Below, in pieces: positions 27,651 through 36,463 of a DNA stretch of 64,000 bases. The DNA comes from Sphingomonas_L flavalba_A (GTDB lineage: Bacteria; Pseudomonadota; Alphaproteobacteria; Sphingomonadales; Sphingomonadaceae). The stretch covers positions 2,790,001 to 2,854,000 of the forward strand of contig NZ_CP180208.1 of the NCBI RefSeq assembly GCF_047553045.1. The letters run 5' to 3'. Under the pieces are notes generated by a model. The model was given only the letters and a program-made list of their open reading frames with translations. It was not told where the DNA came from and searched no databases. The position numbers and the translations under genes were made by a program. Within the stretch, counting starts at the first letter, position 1. Every line of letters begins with the position of its first letter.

Positions 27651-30155
27651 ATGACTGCGTTCGCGTCCTCCCCGGTGGCGGCGGTGCTCGGCCCGACCAA
27701 CACCGGCAAGACCCATCTCGCGGTTGAGCGGATGTGCGGCCATTCGAGCGGAATGATCGGCTTTCCGCTCCGCCTGCTGGCGCGCGAGGTCTATGACCGG
27801 GTCGTCGCGATCAAGGGCGTGGCATCGGTCGCGCTGATCACCGGCGAGGAAAAAATCGTCCCGCCAACCGCGCGTTATGTCCTGTGCACGGCGGAAAGCA
27901 TGCCGCTCGACCGCGACGTCGCCTTCGTCGCGATCGACGAGGCGCAGCTCGGCGCCGACCCGGAACGCGGCCATGTCTTCACCGATCGGCTGCTGCGCGC
28001 GCGCGGGCGAGAGGAAACGCTGATCCTCGGCGCCGACACGCTGCGGCCGATGCTGCGCGCGCTGCTCCCCGGCACGGAAGTGATCGCGCGGCCGCGCTTC
28101 TCCACCCTCGCCTATGCTGGCGAAAAGAAACTGTCGCGCCTGCCGAAACGCTCGGCCATCGTCGCCTTCTCCGCCGAAGAGGTCTACGCGGTGGCGGAAA
28201 TGCTGCGGCGGCTGCGCGGCGGCGCGGCGGTGGTGATGGGCGCGCTGTCGCCGCGCACCCGCAACGCCCAGGTCGCGCTGTTCCAGGCGGGAGAGGTCGA
28301 CTATCTGGTCGCGACCGACGCGATCGGCATGGGGCTGAACATGGATGTCGCCCATGTCGCCTTCGCGTCGCTCACCAAGTTCGACGGCCGCCGCCAGCGC
28401 CGGCTGACCCTGGCGGAAATGGCGCAGATCGCCGGGCGCGCCGGCCGCCACCAGCGCGACGGCACCTTCGGCACGCTGGCCGGACGGGACACGTTCCGGC
28501 CGGAAGAGGTCGCAGCGATCGAGGAACATCGCTTCCCGCCGCTCGACCATCTCTACTGGCGCGACGGCGCGCCGCCGACCGACACGCTCGACGGACTGAT
28601 CGCCGCGCTGGAACGACGACCGGACCAGCCGGCGCTGCGCGCCGCGCCGGAAGCGACCGACCTTGCCGTGCTGAAACGGCTGGCGGGGGAAGACTGGGTC
28701 CGCGCCCGCGCCGCCGACCCGGCGATGGTCACGCGGCTGTGGGCGGCGTGCGGCCTGCCCGATTTCCAGAAGACCGGCGCCGATCAGCACAGCCGCTTCG
28801 TCGCCCGTGTCTTCCGCGCGCTGAGCGAGGGGAACGGCCATGTCCCGCACACATGGTTCGCCGACGCGATCGCCCGGCTCGACAATGTCCAGGGCGATGT
28901 CGAGACGATCGCCGGGCGGATCGCGGCGGCACGCAGCTGGGCCTATATCGCCAACCGCGCCGACTGGCTGGCCGAACCGGCCCACTGGGCCGAACGCGCC
29001 CGCGCGCTGGAGGAACGGCTGTCCGACGCTCTGCACACCGGCCTGACCCAGCGCTTCGTCGACCGGCGAACGACGGTGCTGATGCGCGAGCTCGGCGCCG
29101 ACGCCGCGCTGCTGCCGGTAACGGTCGACGCCGCCGGGGAAGTGCGCGTCGACGACGAGCCGATCGGCACGCTGACCGGCTTCGCCTTCCGCCCCCTGCC
29201 CGACGCGCGGGCGGCGGACCATCGCAAGCTGATCGCCGCCGCCGAGCGTCGGCTGGCCGGCGAGCGCGCGGCGCGGGCGCGGGCATTGGCCGCCGACGGC
29301 GACGACGGCTTCGCGCTGCTGACCGAGGCCGGCGCCCCGCCGGCCATCGCCTGGCGCGGGCTGCCGGTGGCGACGCTGGGCAAGGGAAAGGGGCTGTTGC
29401 GCCCGGCGGTGCGGCTCGACCGAGCGATCGCCGCCTTGCCGGACGCGCAGCGGGCGGCGATCGCCGCCCGGCTGACGATGTGGGTCGACGCGCAGGTCGC
29501 ACGGCTGCTCCAGCCGCTGGCACGGATCGCCGCCGCCGGGCGCGACCCGCAGACGCCGCCGCCGCTGCGCGCACTGCTCGTCCCGCTCGGCGAGGCGGGC
29601 GGGCTGATCGCGCGGCCGGTGGTCGAACCGGCGCTCGCCGGTCTCGACAAGGTGCTGCGCTATCAGGCGCGCAGGCTTGGCATCACCATCGGCGCGCTCG
29701 ACATATTCGTCGCCGCGCTGCTGAAACCGGAAGCGATGCGCTGGCGGCTGGCGCTTGGCGCGGCGCTGGCGGATGGGGGCATGCCGCCGGTGCCGCCGGC
29801 AGGCGCGGCGCTGCTGCCGTTCGATCCCGTCCATGCGGCCGCCGGCTACCGCCCGCTCGGCGATCAGATGCTGCGCGTCGATCTGGTCGAACGCATTGCC
29901 CGCGCCGCCCATCAGGCGCGCGACGGCCGCCGCCGCTTCGCCCCCGATCCGTCGCTAGCGACGTCGATGGGGCTGAGCGCCGCCTCCCTCGCGCGGCTGA
30001 TGGAAAGCCTGGGCTTCCGTGCCCAGCCCGCCGGGGCGGAGCAGGCGGCGGGCTGGACCTGGGCGCCGCGCCGCCGGGCGCGCGCGTCCGCCGCCATTGC
30101 CCGTCCGGGCAATGCCTTCGCCGCGCTGGCGGCGCTCGGTCGCCATGACGGGTGA
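27651..30155 (+). CDS. Suv3-like DEAD/DEAH-box RNA helicase
   Basis: This 834-aa helicase resembles mitochondrial Suv3. It begins at the ATG at 27651 with motif I almost at once (GPTNTGKTHLAVERM), then motif II IDEAQLGAD, GALSPRTRNAQVALFQ, motif V region VATDAIGMGLNMDV and motif VI QIAGRAGRHQRDGTFG. The C-terminal ~400 residues form a long alpha-helical region seen in alphaproteobacterial homologues. Suv3 unwinds RNA for degradation; the bacterial role is not settled. The last 11 bases overlap the S4-domain gene, and the run helicase-S4-fdxA-carD reads in one direction. Confidence 0.92.
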   Translation: MTAFASSPVAAVLGPTNTGKTHLAVERMCGHSSGMIGFPLRLLAREVYDRVVAIKGVASVALITGEEKIVPPTARYVLCTAESMPLDRDVAFVAIDEAQLGADPERGHVFTDRLLRARGREETLILGADTLRPMLRALLPGTEVIARPRFSTLAYAGEKKLSRLPKRSAIVAFSAEEVYAVAEMLRRLRGGAAVVMGALSPRTRNAQVALFQAGEVDYLVATDAIGMGLNMDVAHVAFASLTKFDGRRQRRLTLAEMAQIAGRAGRHQRDGTFGTLAGRDTFRPEEVAAIEEHRFPPLDHLYWRDGAPPTDTLDGLIAALERRPDQPALRAAPEATDLAVLKRLAGEDWVRARAADPAMVTRLWAACGLPDFQKTGADQHSRFVARVFRALSEGNGHVPHTWFADAIARLDNVQGDVETIAGRIAAARSWAYIANRADWLAEPAHWAERARALEERLSDALHTGLTQRFVDRRTTVLMRELGADAALLPVTVDAAGEVRVDDEPIGTLTGFAFRPLPDARAADHRKLIAAAERRLAGERAARARALAADGDDGFALLTEAGAPPAIAWRGLPVATLGKGKGLLRPAVRLDRAIAALPDAQRAAIAARLTMWVDAQVARLLQPLARIAAAGRDPQTPPPLRALLVPLGEAGGLIARPVVEPALAGLDKVLRYQARRLGITIGALDIFVAALLKPEAMRWRLALGAALADGGMPPVPPAGAALLPFDPVHAAAGYRPLGDQMLRVDLVERIARAAHQARDGRRRFAPDPSLATSMGLSAASLARLMESLGFRAQPAGAEQAAGWTWAPRRRARASAAIARPGNAFAALAALGRHDG

Positions 30156-30414
30156 GGCGCTGCGCCTCGACAAATATCTGTGGTTCGCGCGGCTGGCGCG
30201 CAGTCGCGCGGTAGCGCAGGCGCTCGCCGAGGCAGGCCATCTGCGGATCAACGGCCGGGTCGTCGACCGCGCCCATGCGCCGGTCCGCGTCGGCGACGTG
30301 CTCAGCTACGCGGCCGGCGGCCGGGTGCGGGTGATCCGGATAGAGGCTATGCCGGCGCGGCGCGGCCCGGCGGCGGAAGCACGCGCCTGCTATACCGACC
30401 TCGTGCCGGAGTGA
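30145..30414 (+). CDS. S4-domain RNA-binding protein (Hsp15-like)
   Basis: This is an 89-aa protein that is nearly all S4 domain: LRLDKYLWFARLARSRAVAQ, EAGHLRINGRVV and VRVGDVLSYAAGGRVRVI. It resembles Hsp15/RqcH-pathway partners, which bind stalled 50S subunits carrying peptidyl-tRNA. The true start is the ATG at 30145, inside the last codons of the helicase gene, so the two are translationally coupled. A role in ribosome rescue or rRNA binding is from family knowledge. Confidence 0.9.
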   Translation: MTGEALRLDKYLWFARLARSRAVAQALAEAGHLRINGRVVDRAHAPVRVGDVLSYAAGGRVRVIRIEAMPARRGPAAEARACYTDLVPE

Positions 30415-30500
30415 TAACGACTTGCAACAGGCCGCAAAACATTGACGGGCGGAGTCGGGCGCAATAGCGGGGGGCGAATGCCCCTTGGAGCCGTGTTGCC

Positions 30501-30839
30501 ATGACCTACGTCGTTACCGATGCCTGCATCCGCTGCAAGTATATGGATTGCGTCGAAGTCTGTCCGGTCGACTGCTTCTACGAAGGCGAGAATATGCTGG
30601 TCATCAACCCCAGCGAATGCATCGACTGCGGCGTCTGCGAACCGGAATGCCCGGCCGAGGCGATTTTGCCGGATACCGAAAGCGGGCAGGAACAGTGGCT
30701 GGAACTGAACGCCACTTTCTCGACCCAGTGGCCAAACATCACCCGCAAGCGGGAACAGCCGGCCGACGCCGACGAGCATAAGGGCGAGGAAGGCAAGTAC
30801 GACAAGTATTTCTCGCCGGAGCCGGGCCAGGGCGACTGA
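30501..30839 (+). CDS. fdxA: 7Fe ferredoxin FdxA
   Basis: This is a 112-aa ferredoxin with nine cysteines at 9, 12, 17, 21, 25, 40, 43, 46 and 50. Cys 9, 17 and 50 fit the 3Fe-4S site and Cys 21, 40, 43 and 46 the 4Fe-4S site of Azotobacter-type FdxA. The signatures CVEVCPVDCFYEGENMLVI and CIDCGVCEPECPAEAI are exact for the family. The C-terminal acidic tail ends KYDKYFSPEPGQGD. It carries low-potential electrons in the cytoplasm. The 86-base leader contains TTGACG (30443-30448), a possible -35 element. Confidence 0.96.
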   Translation: MTYVVTDACIRCKYMDCVEVCPVDCFYEGENMLVINPSECIDCGVCEPECPAEAILPDTESGQEQWLELNATFSTQWPNITRKREQPADADEHKGEEGKYDKYFSPEPGQGD

Positions 30840-30879
30840 GTCGCCTACCACCGCCACACCCGATGAAAGCCCCGCTATT

Positions 30880-30906
30880 CCGCCGTTTTGACGGTGGGCT
30901 GGCGTT
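30880..30906 (+). terminator. Possible terminator after fdxA
   Basis: CCGCCGT (30880-30886) and ACGGTGG (30891-30897) form a 7-bp stem with one G-T pair, followed after a few bases by GTTTTT. It lies 40 bases after the fdxA stop, in the gap before carD. The T-tract is displaced, so it is only a moderate candidate. Confidence 0.4.
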
Positions 30907-31067
30907 TTTGCTGCGAATCTGTTAAATCAGTCGCCGATCGCAACGCATGTCCCTCATCGCGTCCGCAAGAAAGGCTGTTCTATCCCGCCCTCACGAGTGC
31001 CTTGCGCCCTTCAGGCGAATGCTCTCGCGCGGATGCGCATCCCAATTCAAGAAAGGTCGCTAAGCAA

Positions 31068-31610
31068 ATGGCTGCAAAGGCGCTGAGCTTCGATGTCGGT
31101 GATTATGTTGTCTATCCCAAGCACGGTGTCGGTCGGGTCGTCGAACTCCAGCGACAGGAAATAGCTGGGATCAACCTCGAACTATACGTCCTGCGCTTCG
31201 AAAAGGAGCGGATGACCCTGCGGGTGCCGACCAACAAGGCCGAAAGCGTCGGCATGCGCAAGCTGTCGTCGGACAAGACACTGCAGGAAGCCTTGCAGAC
31301 GCTGACCGGCAAGCCGCGGGTGAAGCGCACCATGTGGTCGCGCCGCGCGCAGGAATATGAAGCAAAGATCAACTCCGGCGATCTGGTGTCGATCGCCGAG
31401 GTGGTCCGCGACCTGTTCCGCGCCGACGACCAGCCCGAACAGAGCTATTCCGAACGTCAGATCTTCGAGGCCGCCGCCAGCCGGCTCGCCCGCGAACTGG
31501 CCGCGATGGAACAGGTCGACGAACCGAAGGCGCAGGCCAAGATCCACGAGATCCTCGACAAGGCCGCCGCCATCCACAACAAGGCCAAGGAAAGCGCGGT
31601 CGAAGCCTGA
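31068..31610 (+). CDS. CarD-family transcription regulator
   Basis: This is a 180-aa protein. The N-terminal RNA-polymerase-interacting Tudor-like domain reads FDVGDYVVYPKHGVGRVVEL and LRFEKERMTLRVPTNKA, and a helical DNA-binding domain occupies the rest (KINSGDLVSIAEVVRDLFR). CarD binds the RNA polymerase beta subunit and stabilises open complexes at rRNA and other promoters. The start is the ATG at 31068 with AGAAAGG upstream; the longer in-frame reading lacks a ribosome site and similarity. Single gene, closed by a strong terminator. Confidence 0.95.
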   Translation: MAAKALSFDVGDYVVYPKHGVGRVVELQRQEIAGINLELYVLRFEKERMTLRVPTNKAESVGMRKLSSDKTLQEALQTLTGKPRVKRTMWSRRAQEYEAKINSGDLVSIAEVVRDLFRADDQPEQSYSERQIFEAAASRLARELAAMEQVDEPKAQAKIHEILDKAAAIHNKAKESAVEA

Positions 31611-31635
31611 CCGGCAGTCCCAGCGAACAGGTCTG

Positions 31636-31668
31636 AAAAGGGGCGGTCCGGCGGGCCGCCCCTTTTTT
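31636..31668. terminator. Strong intrinsic terminator after carD
   Basis: AAAAGGGGCGG (31636-31646) pairs perfectly with CCGCCCCTTTT (31656-31666) and runs into TTTTTT. The A-tract on the left makes it able to work in both directions. It is the clearest intrinsic terminator in the window. Confidence 0.9.
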
Positions 31669-31727
31669 GTGGACCCACTCCCCATCCTTGCCGTATTATG
31701 ACGGCAATACAGCAAGGAGATACCGCC

Positions 31728-32462
31728 ATGCGCATTTTCGCCGCCGCGCTGCTCGCCACCGCGCTGGCCGCCTGCACCCCAGGCAGCGCCAGTAACAGCC
31801 AGGCCAGCGGCCAGACCACCAGCCGCAGCTTCCCCGCCAGTGGCTTCGACCGCATCCAGCTCGCCGGGTCGGACCGGGTGATCGTCAGGGTCGGCGAACG
31901 CGAATCGGTGACCGCCACCGGCGACACCGCCGTGCTCGACCGGCTGGAGATAGAAGTCCGCAACGGCCGCCTCCGCATCGGCCGCAAGCGCAACAGCGGC
32001 TGGGTGCTGTTTTCCGACGGGTCGCGCGGCCACGCCACCGTCACTGTCACCCTGCCGAAACTGACCGAAGCGACGATCGCCGGATCGGGCGACATGGACG
32101 TCGACCGCGCGTCGGGCGACCGGTTCGACGCCGGGATCGCCGGATCAGGCAATTTGCGTCTCGCCGCGCTGGACGCCGGCAGCGCGTCGTTCGACATCGC
32201 GGGGTCGGGCGACCTCGTCGCCGCCGGCACCGCCGGCACGATCGCCGTGTCGATCGCGGGATCGGGCAATGTCGACGCCGCCGCGCTGAAAACCCAGCGT
32301 GCAAAGATTTCGGTCGCCGGCTCGGGCGGCGTCCGCGCCGGTGTCGACGGCGAAGCGGATGTATCGATCATGGGGTCGGGCGACGTCGCGATCACCGGCA
32401 AGGCCAGTTGCCGGGTCTCACGCATGGGGTCCGGCACGGTGCACTGCCCCGCTCAGGGCTGA
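31728..32462 (+). CDS. GIN-domain (DUF2807-like) lipoprotein
   Basis: This is a 244-aa exported lipoprotein. The signal sequence ends ATALAAC, giving a lipidated Cys at about residue 15. The body is a right-handed beta-helix of the putative auto-transporter head GIN type, recognised by regularly spaced IAGSGD/IAGSGN turns (six or more copies) and FDRIQLAGSDRVIVRVG at the start. The start is the ATG at 31728 with AAGGAG in front. Function in proteobacteria is unknown; the fold suggests a structural or binding surface at the envelope. It is followed closely by a second GIN protein, so the two are probably one operon. Confidence 0.85.
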   Translation: MRIFAAALLATALAACTPGSASNSQASGQTTSRSFPASGFDRIQLAGSDRVIVRVGERESVTATGDTAVLDRLEIEVRNGRLRIGRKRNSGWVLFSDGSRGHATVTVTLPKLTEATIAGSGDMDVDRASGDRFDAGIAGSGNLRLAALDAGSASFDIAGSGDLVAAGTAGTIAVSIAGSGNVDAAALKTQRAKISVAGSGGVRAGVDGEADVSIMGSGDVAITGKASCRVSRMGSGTVHCPAQG

Positions 32463-32512
32463 GCAGCGACAGCGCCGTTGCGGCGGCCCGCGCCGGCGGG
32501 CATGGTCGGTGG

Positions 32513-33226
32513 ATGCCATCGCGCCGCGCCCTGCTCTCCGCCATCCTGTTCACCGCCGCCGCGACGCCCGCCGCCGCCGCCGAACGGACGATCGGCATTA
32601 CCAGCTTCGACCGGATTCTGGTCGAGGGGCCTTATGCGGTCACCGTCGTCACCGGCCGGGCGGTCTCGGCGCGGGCAACCGGCGCGCTGCGGGGGCTGGA
32701 CGGCCTGTCGCTCAGCGTTGACGGCACGACGCTGCGGGTGCGGGCAACCGGCAGCGCCTGGGGCGGCTATCCGGGCGAAGCAGCCGGGCCGGTGCGGCTG
32801 GCGCTGACCACCCCGTCGCTGTCCGTCGCACGGGTTCTCGGCAACGGGGCGCTGACCGTCGATGCGATGCGCGGCCCCCGGGTCAGCCTTGGCGTCGAAG
32901 GCGCCGGCACCCTCGTCGTCACCCGGGTCGATGCCGATCGCACCGATCTCGCGCTCGCTGGATCGGGAAGCCTGACCGTCGCCGGCACCGCCAAGGCGGC
33001 GAACGCCGTGGTCCGCGGCAACGGCGCGCTCGACGCGGGCCGGCTCGCGGCGAACGATCTCACCGTCAACAGCCAGGGCGGCGGCCAGCTCACCGCCCGC
33101 GCCGGCCACGCCGCGACCGTCATCGCCAACGGAACCGGTGACGTGACGATCCTCGGCGCCCCCGCCTGCACCGTCCGGCATCAGGGGTCCGGCACCGTCC
33201 GCTGCGGCGACGGCCCGCCGCGCTGA
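32513..33226 (+). CDS. Second GIN-domain (DUF2807-like) exported protein
   Basis: This is a 237-aa protein with a cleavable signal peptide (about 1-23, ending AAAA) and no lipobox. The beta-helix repeats are the same kind as in its neighbour, with FDRILVEGPYAVTVVTG, ALAGSGSLTVAG and the closing CTVRHQGSGTVRCG. That closing Cys pair matches the neighbour's end CRVSRMGSGTVHC, indicating shared ancestry by duplication. The start at the ATG at 32513 is 50 bases after the neighbour. It converges with the TonB-dependent receptor downstream. Confidence 0.8.
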   Translation: MPSRRALLSAILFTAAATPAAAAERTIGITSFDRILVEGPYAVTVVTGRAVSARATGALRGLDGLSLSVDGTTLRVRATGSAWGGYPGEAAGPVRLALTTPSLSVARVLGNGALTVDAMRGPRVSLGVEGAGTLVVTRVDADRTDLALAGSGSLTVAGTAKAANAVVRGNGALDAGRLAANDLTVNSQGGGQLTARAGHAATVIANGTGDVTILGAPACTVRHQGSGTVRCGDGPPR

Positions 33227-33249
33227 CCGCGGCAGGCCCGCGCCCACAC

Positions 33250-35643
33250 CTAGAACGCCGCCTTCACGGTCAGGCCATAGGTCCGCTGGTCGCCCGGCTG
33301 GCCGATCACCAGCCCGGTATTGCCGGACTGGACCGACAGGAAGTCGAAATAATTGACGTTGAACGCGTTGCGCACCCAGCCATAGACGTCCCAGCCCCCG
33401 GCGGCGCGGAAGCCAAACCGCAGGTTCGACAGCGCATAGCCCTTGATGTCGGTGTAGCGCGAGCGTGACGGGTTGGACGAGAATGTCGACCGGTAACTGC
33501 CGTCGAAACCGGCATAGACATGGCCGTCCTGCCCCAGCACATGCGCCGGCACATTATATTCGCCCCCATAGGACAGCGCCCATTTCGATACGCCGGGCAG
33601 GATCTGGCCCGATATGTCGCAGAACGGCAGGCTGGGGCCGCCCGGCGTGCCGGCCGGCGCCGGTGTCTGGCCGGCGGCGACAGCGGTGCCGCCGGCCAGT
33701 TCCGGTGGGCAGGGCGCATCGACGAACTTCGCATATCTGGCGTCGGTGAACGCGCCGTTCGCGTACAGGCTAAGCCGCTCGCTCGGTCTTAGCGCGAAAT
33801 CCGCCTCGATGCCCCTGACCCGAACCTTCGCGGCATTGGCAAGATAGCCGCGGATCACGCCAAGCTGCCCGTTGGTGACGGTCGCCTGAAAATTCTTCAC
33901 GTCGGTCCAGAAGCCGGCGATGTTCAGCGTCGCCCGCCGGTCGAGGAACTGGGTCTTCAACCCGACCTCGAAGTGGTTGACGCTCTCCGGCTTCACCGTC
34001 TGCACCGCCAGGATCGGGTTGTTGGCGGCGTCCAGCGGCAGGCCGGACAGGTTGATGCCGCCCGACTTGAAGCTCCTGGCATAGGTCGCATAGCCAAGCA
34101 CGTCCGCCGCGAAATCGTACGACAGGGTGAAATCGTAGGACAGGTTCCAGTCGCTGAACTTCGGCTGGTAACTCTGCGGCGCCAGCACCCCGCGCTGGTC
34201 GGAATTGAGCGTGGTGCCGCCGCTCCCCGTCACCACCGTCGCGATGTAGGACCCGCTCTTCTTGTCGTAATTGACGCGAAGGCCGGGCTGGACGCGCAGC
34301 CGGTCGGTCAGCTTCCAGGTCAGCTGGCCGAACGCGGCCAGGCTGGTGTTGCTGAAATCGATATCGTTGTCGGACCGCAAACCGTCGAGCACCGTCGGGT
34401 CGAAAGCGGCAGGCCGCGCCGGGTTGATCAGCCAGCGGCTCGCTGCCGGCCCCTGCACCTGCACGCCCGACGTGTGCACCGTCTGGTGGAAACCGAACAG
34501 GCCGACGACATAGTCGACCGCGTCGCCGAACCCGGCATAGCGGATTTCCTGCGTCCATTGCCGCTGCTTCGACGGGTTGGCCGACACGGTGGTGATCGGC
34601 AGGCCGATGAAGTCGCGGTCGTTGGACGGGTCCCAGTTCCAGAACCGCCAGGCGGAAACGGAGGTCAGCGTCCCCGCCCCCAGCTCCCATTCGGCGCGCA
34701 GCGACACGCCGCCCAGCGCCTGCTTCGCCTTCAGATCGCCGTCGAGGTCGGTCACCCGGTCGAACGGGTTCAGGCTCGGCGGCGCATAGTTGAACGCTGC
34801 GGCCAGCGCCGCATATTGCCGGTTGAGCGGCCGCTGCGTCGCGCCGGTCCGCACATAGACCTGGCCGCAGCATTCCGGGTTCTGGCGGTTATAGTCGCCG
34901 GCCAGCGTCAGGTTCAGCGTGTCGGTCGCGCGCAGCAGCACCTGCGCTTTCAGCCCCAGATTGTCCTGCGCGTTGATCCGGTTGCCGGTCGCGACATTAT
35001 ACAGCGTACCGCGCCGGTGGGTGCCGGCGGCGGCGATGCGGATCGCCAGCCGATCGTCGATCAGCGGACCGGACACCGCCGCCTTGGCCTGCACGAAACC
35101 CAGATTTCCATAGCTGACCTCAATCCGCCCTTCCGGCGAAAAGCTCGGCGGACGGCTGGTGATGTTGATCGCCCCGGCGGTGGTGTTCTTGCCGTATAAC
35201 GTGCCCTGCGGCCCACGCAGGATCTCGATCTGCTGGACGTCGAGGAAGTCGAAGGTCGTGGCGGCGCTGCGCGCATAGAACACCTGGTCGACATACAGGC
35301 CGACGCCCTGCTCGATACCGTCGTTGGTCAGCCCGAACGGCGCGCCCAGCCCGCGGATGTTGGCGGCGGAATTGCGCGGGTTGCTCGAAAAGAACTGCAC
35401 CGTCGGCTGCAATTGCTGCAATTTGCCGACGTTGAAGCTGCCGGTCGCCTCCAGCGCGGTGTCGTTGACCACCGAAACCGCCAGTGGCACCTTTTGGATC
35501 TTCTCTTCGCGCCGCCGGGCGGTGACGACGATGTCGCCGCTCGCCGGGTCTGTCGCCGCCACCGCTTCGGCGGCCGCCTCGGCGCCCGGTGGCGCCAGCA
35601 GCGCGGCCAGACCGGCGCCGGCCATCAGCAGATATCTGTGCAT
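33250..35643 (-). CDS. TonB-dependent outer-membrane receptor (second)
   Basis: This is a 797-aa receptor with signal peptide (about 1-24), TonB box-like SGDIVVTARRREEKIQKVP, plug motifs QQIEILRGPQGTLYGKNTTA and GAINITSRPP, and a 22-strand-type barrel ending TYGLTVKAAF. The EKIQ-VP box and GPQGTLYGKN are characteristic of the sphingomonad receptors for aromatic and plant-type compounds, though the ligand is not determined. The start is the ATG at 35643 with AGGGAGGA upstream. It is transcribed alone, toward the GIN genes, with an AT-rich promoter region and a palindrome immediately upstream beside the mobile-element scar. Confidence 0.94.
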   Translation of the reverse strand: MHRYLLMAGAGLAALLAPPGAEAAAEAVAATDPASGDIVVTARRREEKIQKVPLAVSVVNDTALEATGSFNVGKLQQLQPTVQFFSSNPRNSAANIRGLGAPFGLTNDGIEQGVGLYVDQVFYARSAATTFDFLDVQQIEILRGPQGTLYGKNTTAGAINITSRPPSFSPEGRIEVSYGNLGFVQAKAAVSGPLIDDRLAIRIAAAGTHRRGTLYNVATGNRINAQDNLGLKAQVLLRATDTLNLTLAGDYNRQNPECCGQVYVRTGATQRPLNRQYAALAAAFNYAPPSLNPFDRVTDLDGDLKAKQALGGVSLRAEWELGAGTLTSVSAWRFWNWDPSNDRDFIGLPITTVSANPSKQRQWTQEIRYAGFGDAVDYVVGLFGFHQTVHTSGVQVQGPAASRWLINPARPAAFDPTVLDGLRSDNDIDFSNTSLAAFGQLTWKLTDRLRVQPGLRVNYDKKSGSYIATVVTGSGGTTLNSDQRGVLAPQSYQPKFSDWNLSYDFTLSYDFAADVLGYATYARSFKSGGINLSGLPLDAANNPILAVQTVKPESVNHFEVGLKTQFLDRRATLNIAGFWTDVKNFQATVTNGQLGVIRGYLANAAKVRVRGIEADFALRPSERLSLYANGAFTDARYAKFVDAPCPPELAGGTAVAAGQTPAPAGTPGGPSLPFCDISGQILPGVSKWALSYGGEYNVPAHVLGQDGHVYAGFDGSYRSTFSSNPSRSRYTDIKGYALSNLRFGFRAAGGWDVYGWVRNAFNVNYFDFLSVQSGNTGLVIGQPGDQRTYGLTVKAAF

Positions 35644-35699
35644 GTCGTCCTCCCTTTTGAGGAGAGAAACATAATCTCATCTATTTTAGTAGAGAAATA

Positions 35700-35720
35700 G
35701 CGGAAAATCTATCTTTCCGC
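35700..35720. promoter_or_regulatory. Palindrome GCGGAAA-N7-TTTCCGC upstream of the second TonB-dependent receptor
   Basis: GCGGAAA (35700-35706) and TTTCCGC (35714-35720) are perfectly complementary arms about 57 bases from the receptor start, just upstream of an AT-rich leader (35670-35699). The position fits an operator or upstream activator site for the leftward receptor gene. It could also be the outer edge of the adjacent insertion scar. Confidence 0.45.
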
Positions 35721-35816
35721 AAAGCCCCGCTTCGCGACGTTGCCAAGCCTTAGGCCGTGTTGCCAAAAGGGATTCGGTCGAATTCTATCAAGCTGACCAC
35801 AGTTGAGAAAGACTTG

Positions 35817-36164
35817 GTGAGCCGGCGAGTGATCCGGTATCGATCGTCGCGGCCGGACGATGGCCCGCTGCGGCAGCGGCTGCGCGAGCTGGCCGCTGAA
35901 CGTCGCCGGTTCGGCTACCGGCGCCTTGGCCGTCTGCTGGCGCGGGAGGGCATGACGCCCAACCATAAGAAGCTGCCGAAGGTCTATCGCGAGGAGAAGC
36001 TATGGGTCCGTCGTCGCGGTGGCCGCAAGCGCGCTTTGGGCATGCGGGCACCGGTGGTGCTGCCGGACGGCCCGAACCAGCTCTGGTCGCTGGACTTCGT
36101 CTCCGATACCCTGACTTACAGCCGGCGGTTCCGCATCCTGTGCGTGGTCGACGACTACACGCGC
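35817..36164 (+). pseudogene. Truncated IS3-family transposase (OrfB) fragment
   Basis: This stretch encodes about 116 residues matching the middle of IS3-family OrfB: RYRSSRPDDGPLRQRLREL, the HTH_21-type RRRFGYRRLGRLLAREG, YREEKLWVRRRGGRKRALG, and the start of the integrase core NQLWSLDFVSDTLTYSRRFR with the first catalytic Asp. The N-terminus of OrfB and everything after VVDDYTR, including the second Asp and the Glu, are missing. The sequence before it (about 35748-35815, GGCCGTGTTGCCAAAAGGGA...) looks like the end of a different insertion element. The frame continues by chance into the next small gene. It cannot be active. Confidence 0.85.
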
Positions 36165-36215
36165 CGCGCTGGGGCGCGCACTCGGGGTACCCTCGTTCGC
36201 CGCCACTTTGCGGTC

Positions 36216-36458
36216 ATGGAGGAACAGCAGGCGATTGATGCGGCGCTGCTCTACATGGAGCTTGAACGGCTCAAGCGGGCCGCTCCCGCCATCAACGCCA
36301 TGCTGGCGCGCTTGCGCCCTGCCGCCGCGCCCATGCCCGCGTCTTTGGTCACTCCCGAGCCTCAGCCAGTCGCGCCCGCCGTTCTGGCGCCGCCTGCGAT
36401 TCGTCCCGGTGCGCCCGACATGCCCTTTGACCTGCGCCAGCGCCTCGGACTGCGATAA
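36216..36458 (+). CDS. Small unknown protein, Pro/Ala-rich C-terminus
   Basis: This is an 80-aa protein starting at the ATG at 36216. A helical N-terminus (EEQQAIDAALLYMELERLK) is followed by a Pro/Ala-rich linker and an end MPFDLRQRLGLR. I do not recognise the family. The same frame is open back into the transposase fragment, but the junction falls inside the transposase fold, so the independent start is preferred. It is followed after 5 bases by another small gene, suggesting a small operon of phage- or island-type accessory genes. Confidence 0.45.
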   Translation: MEEQQAIDAALLYMELERLKRAAPAINAMLARLRPAAAPMPASLVTPEPQPVAPAVLAPPAIRPGAPDMPFDLRQRLGLR

Positions 36459-36463
36459 CCACA

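Noticed and set aside
35757..36458. A single 233-aa protein joining transposase and the following small gene
   Set aside because: The transposase part breaks off in the middle of the integrase fold and the rest has unrelated composition, so the fusion frame is probably accidental.
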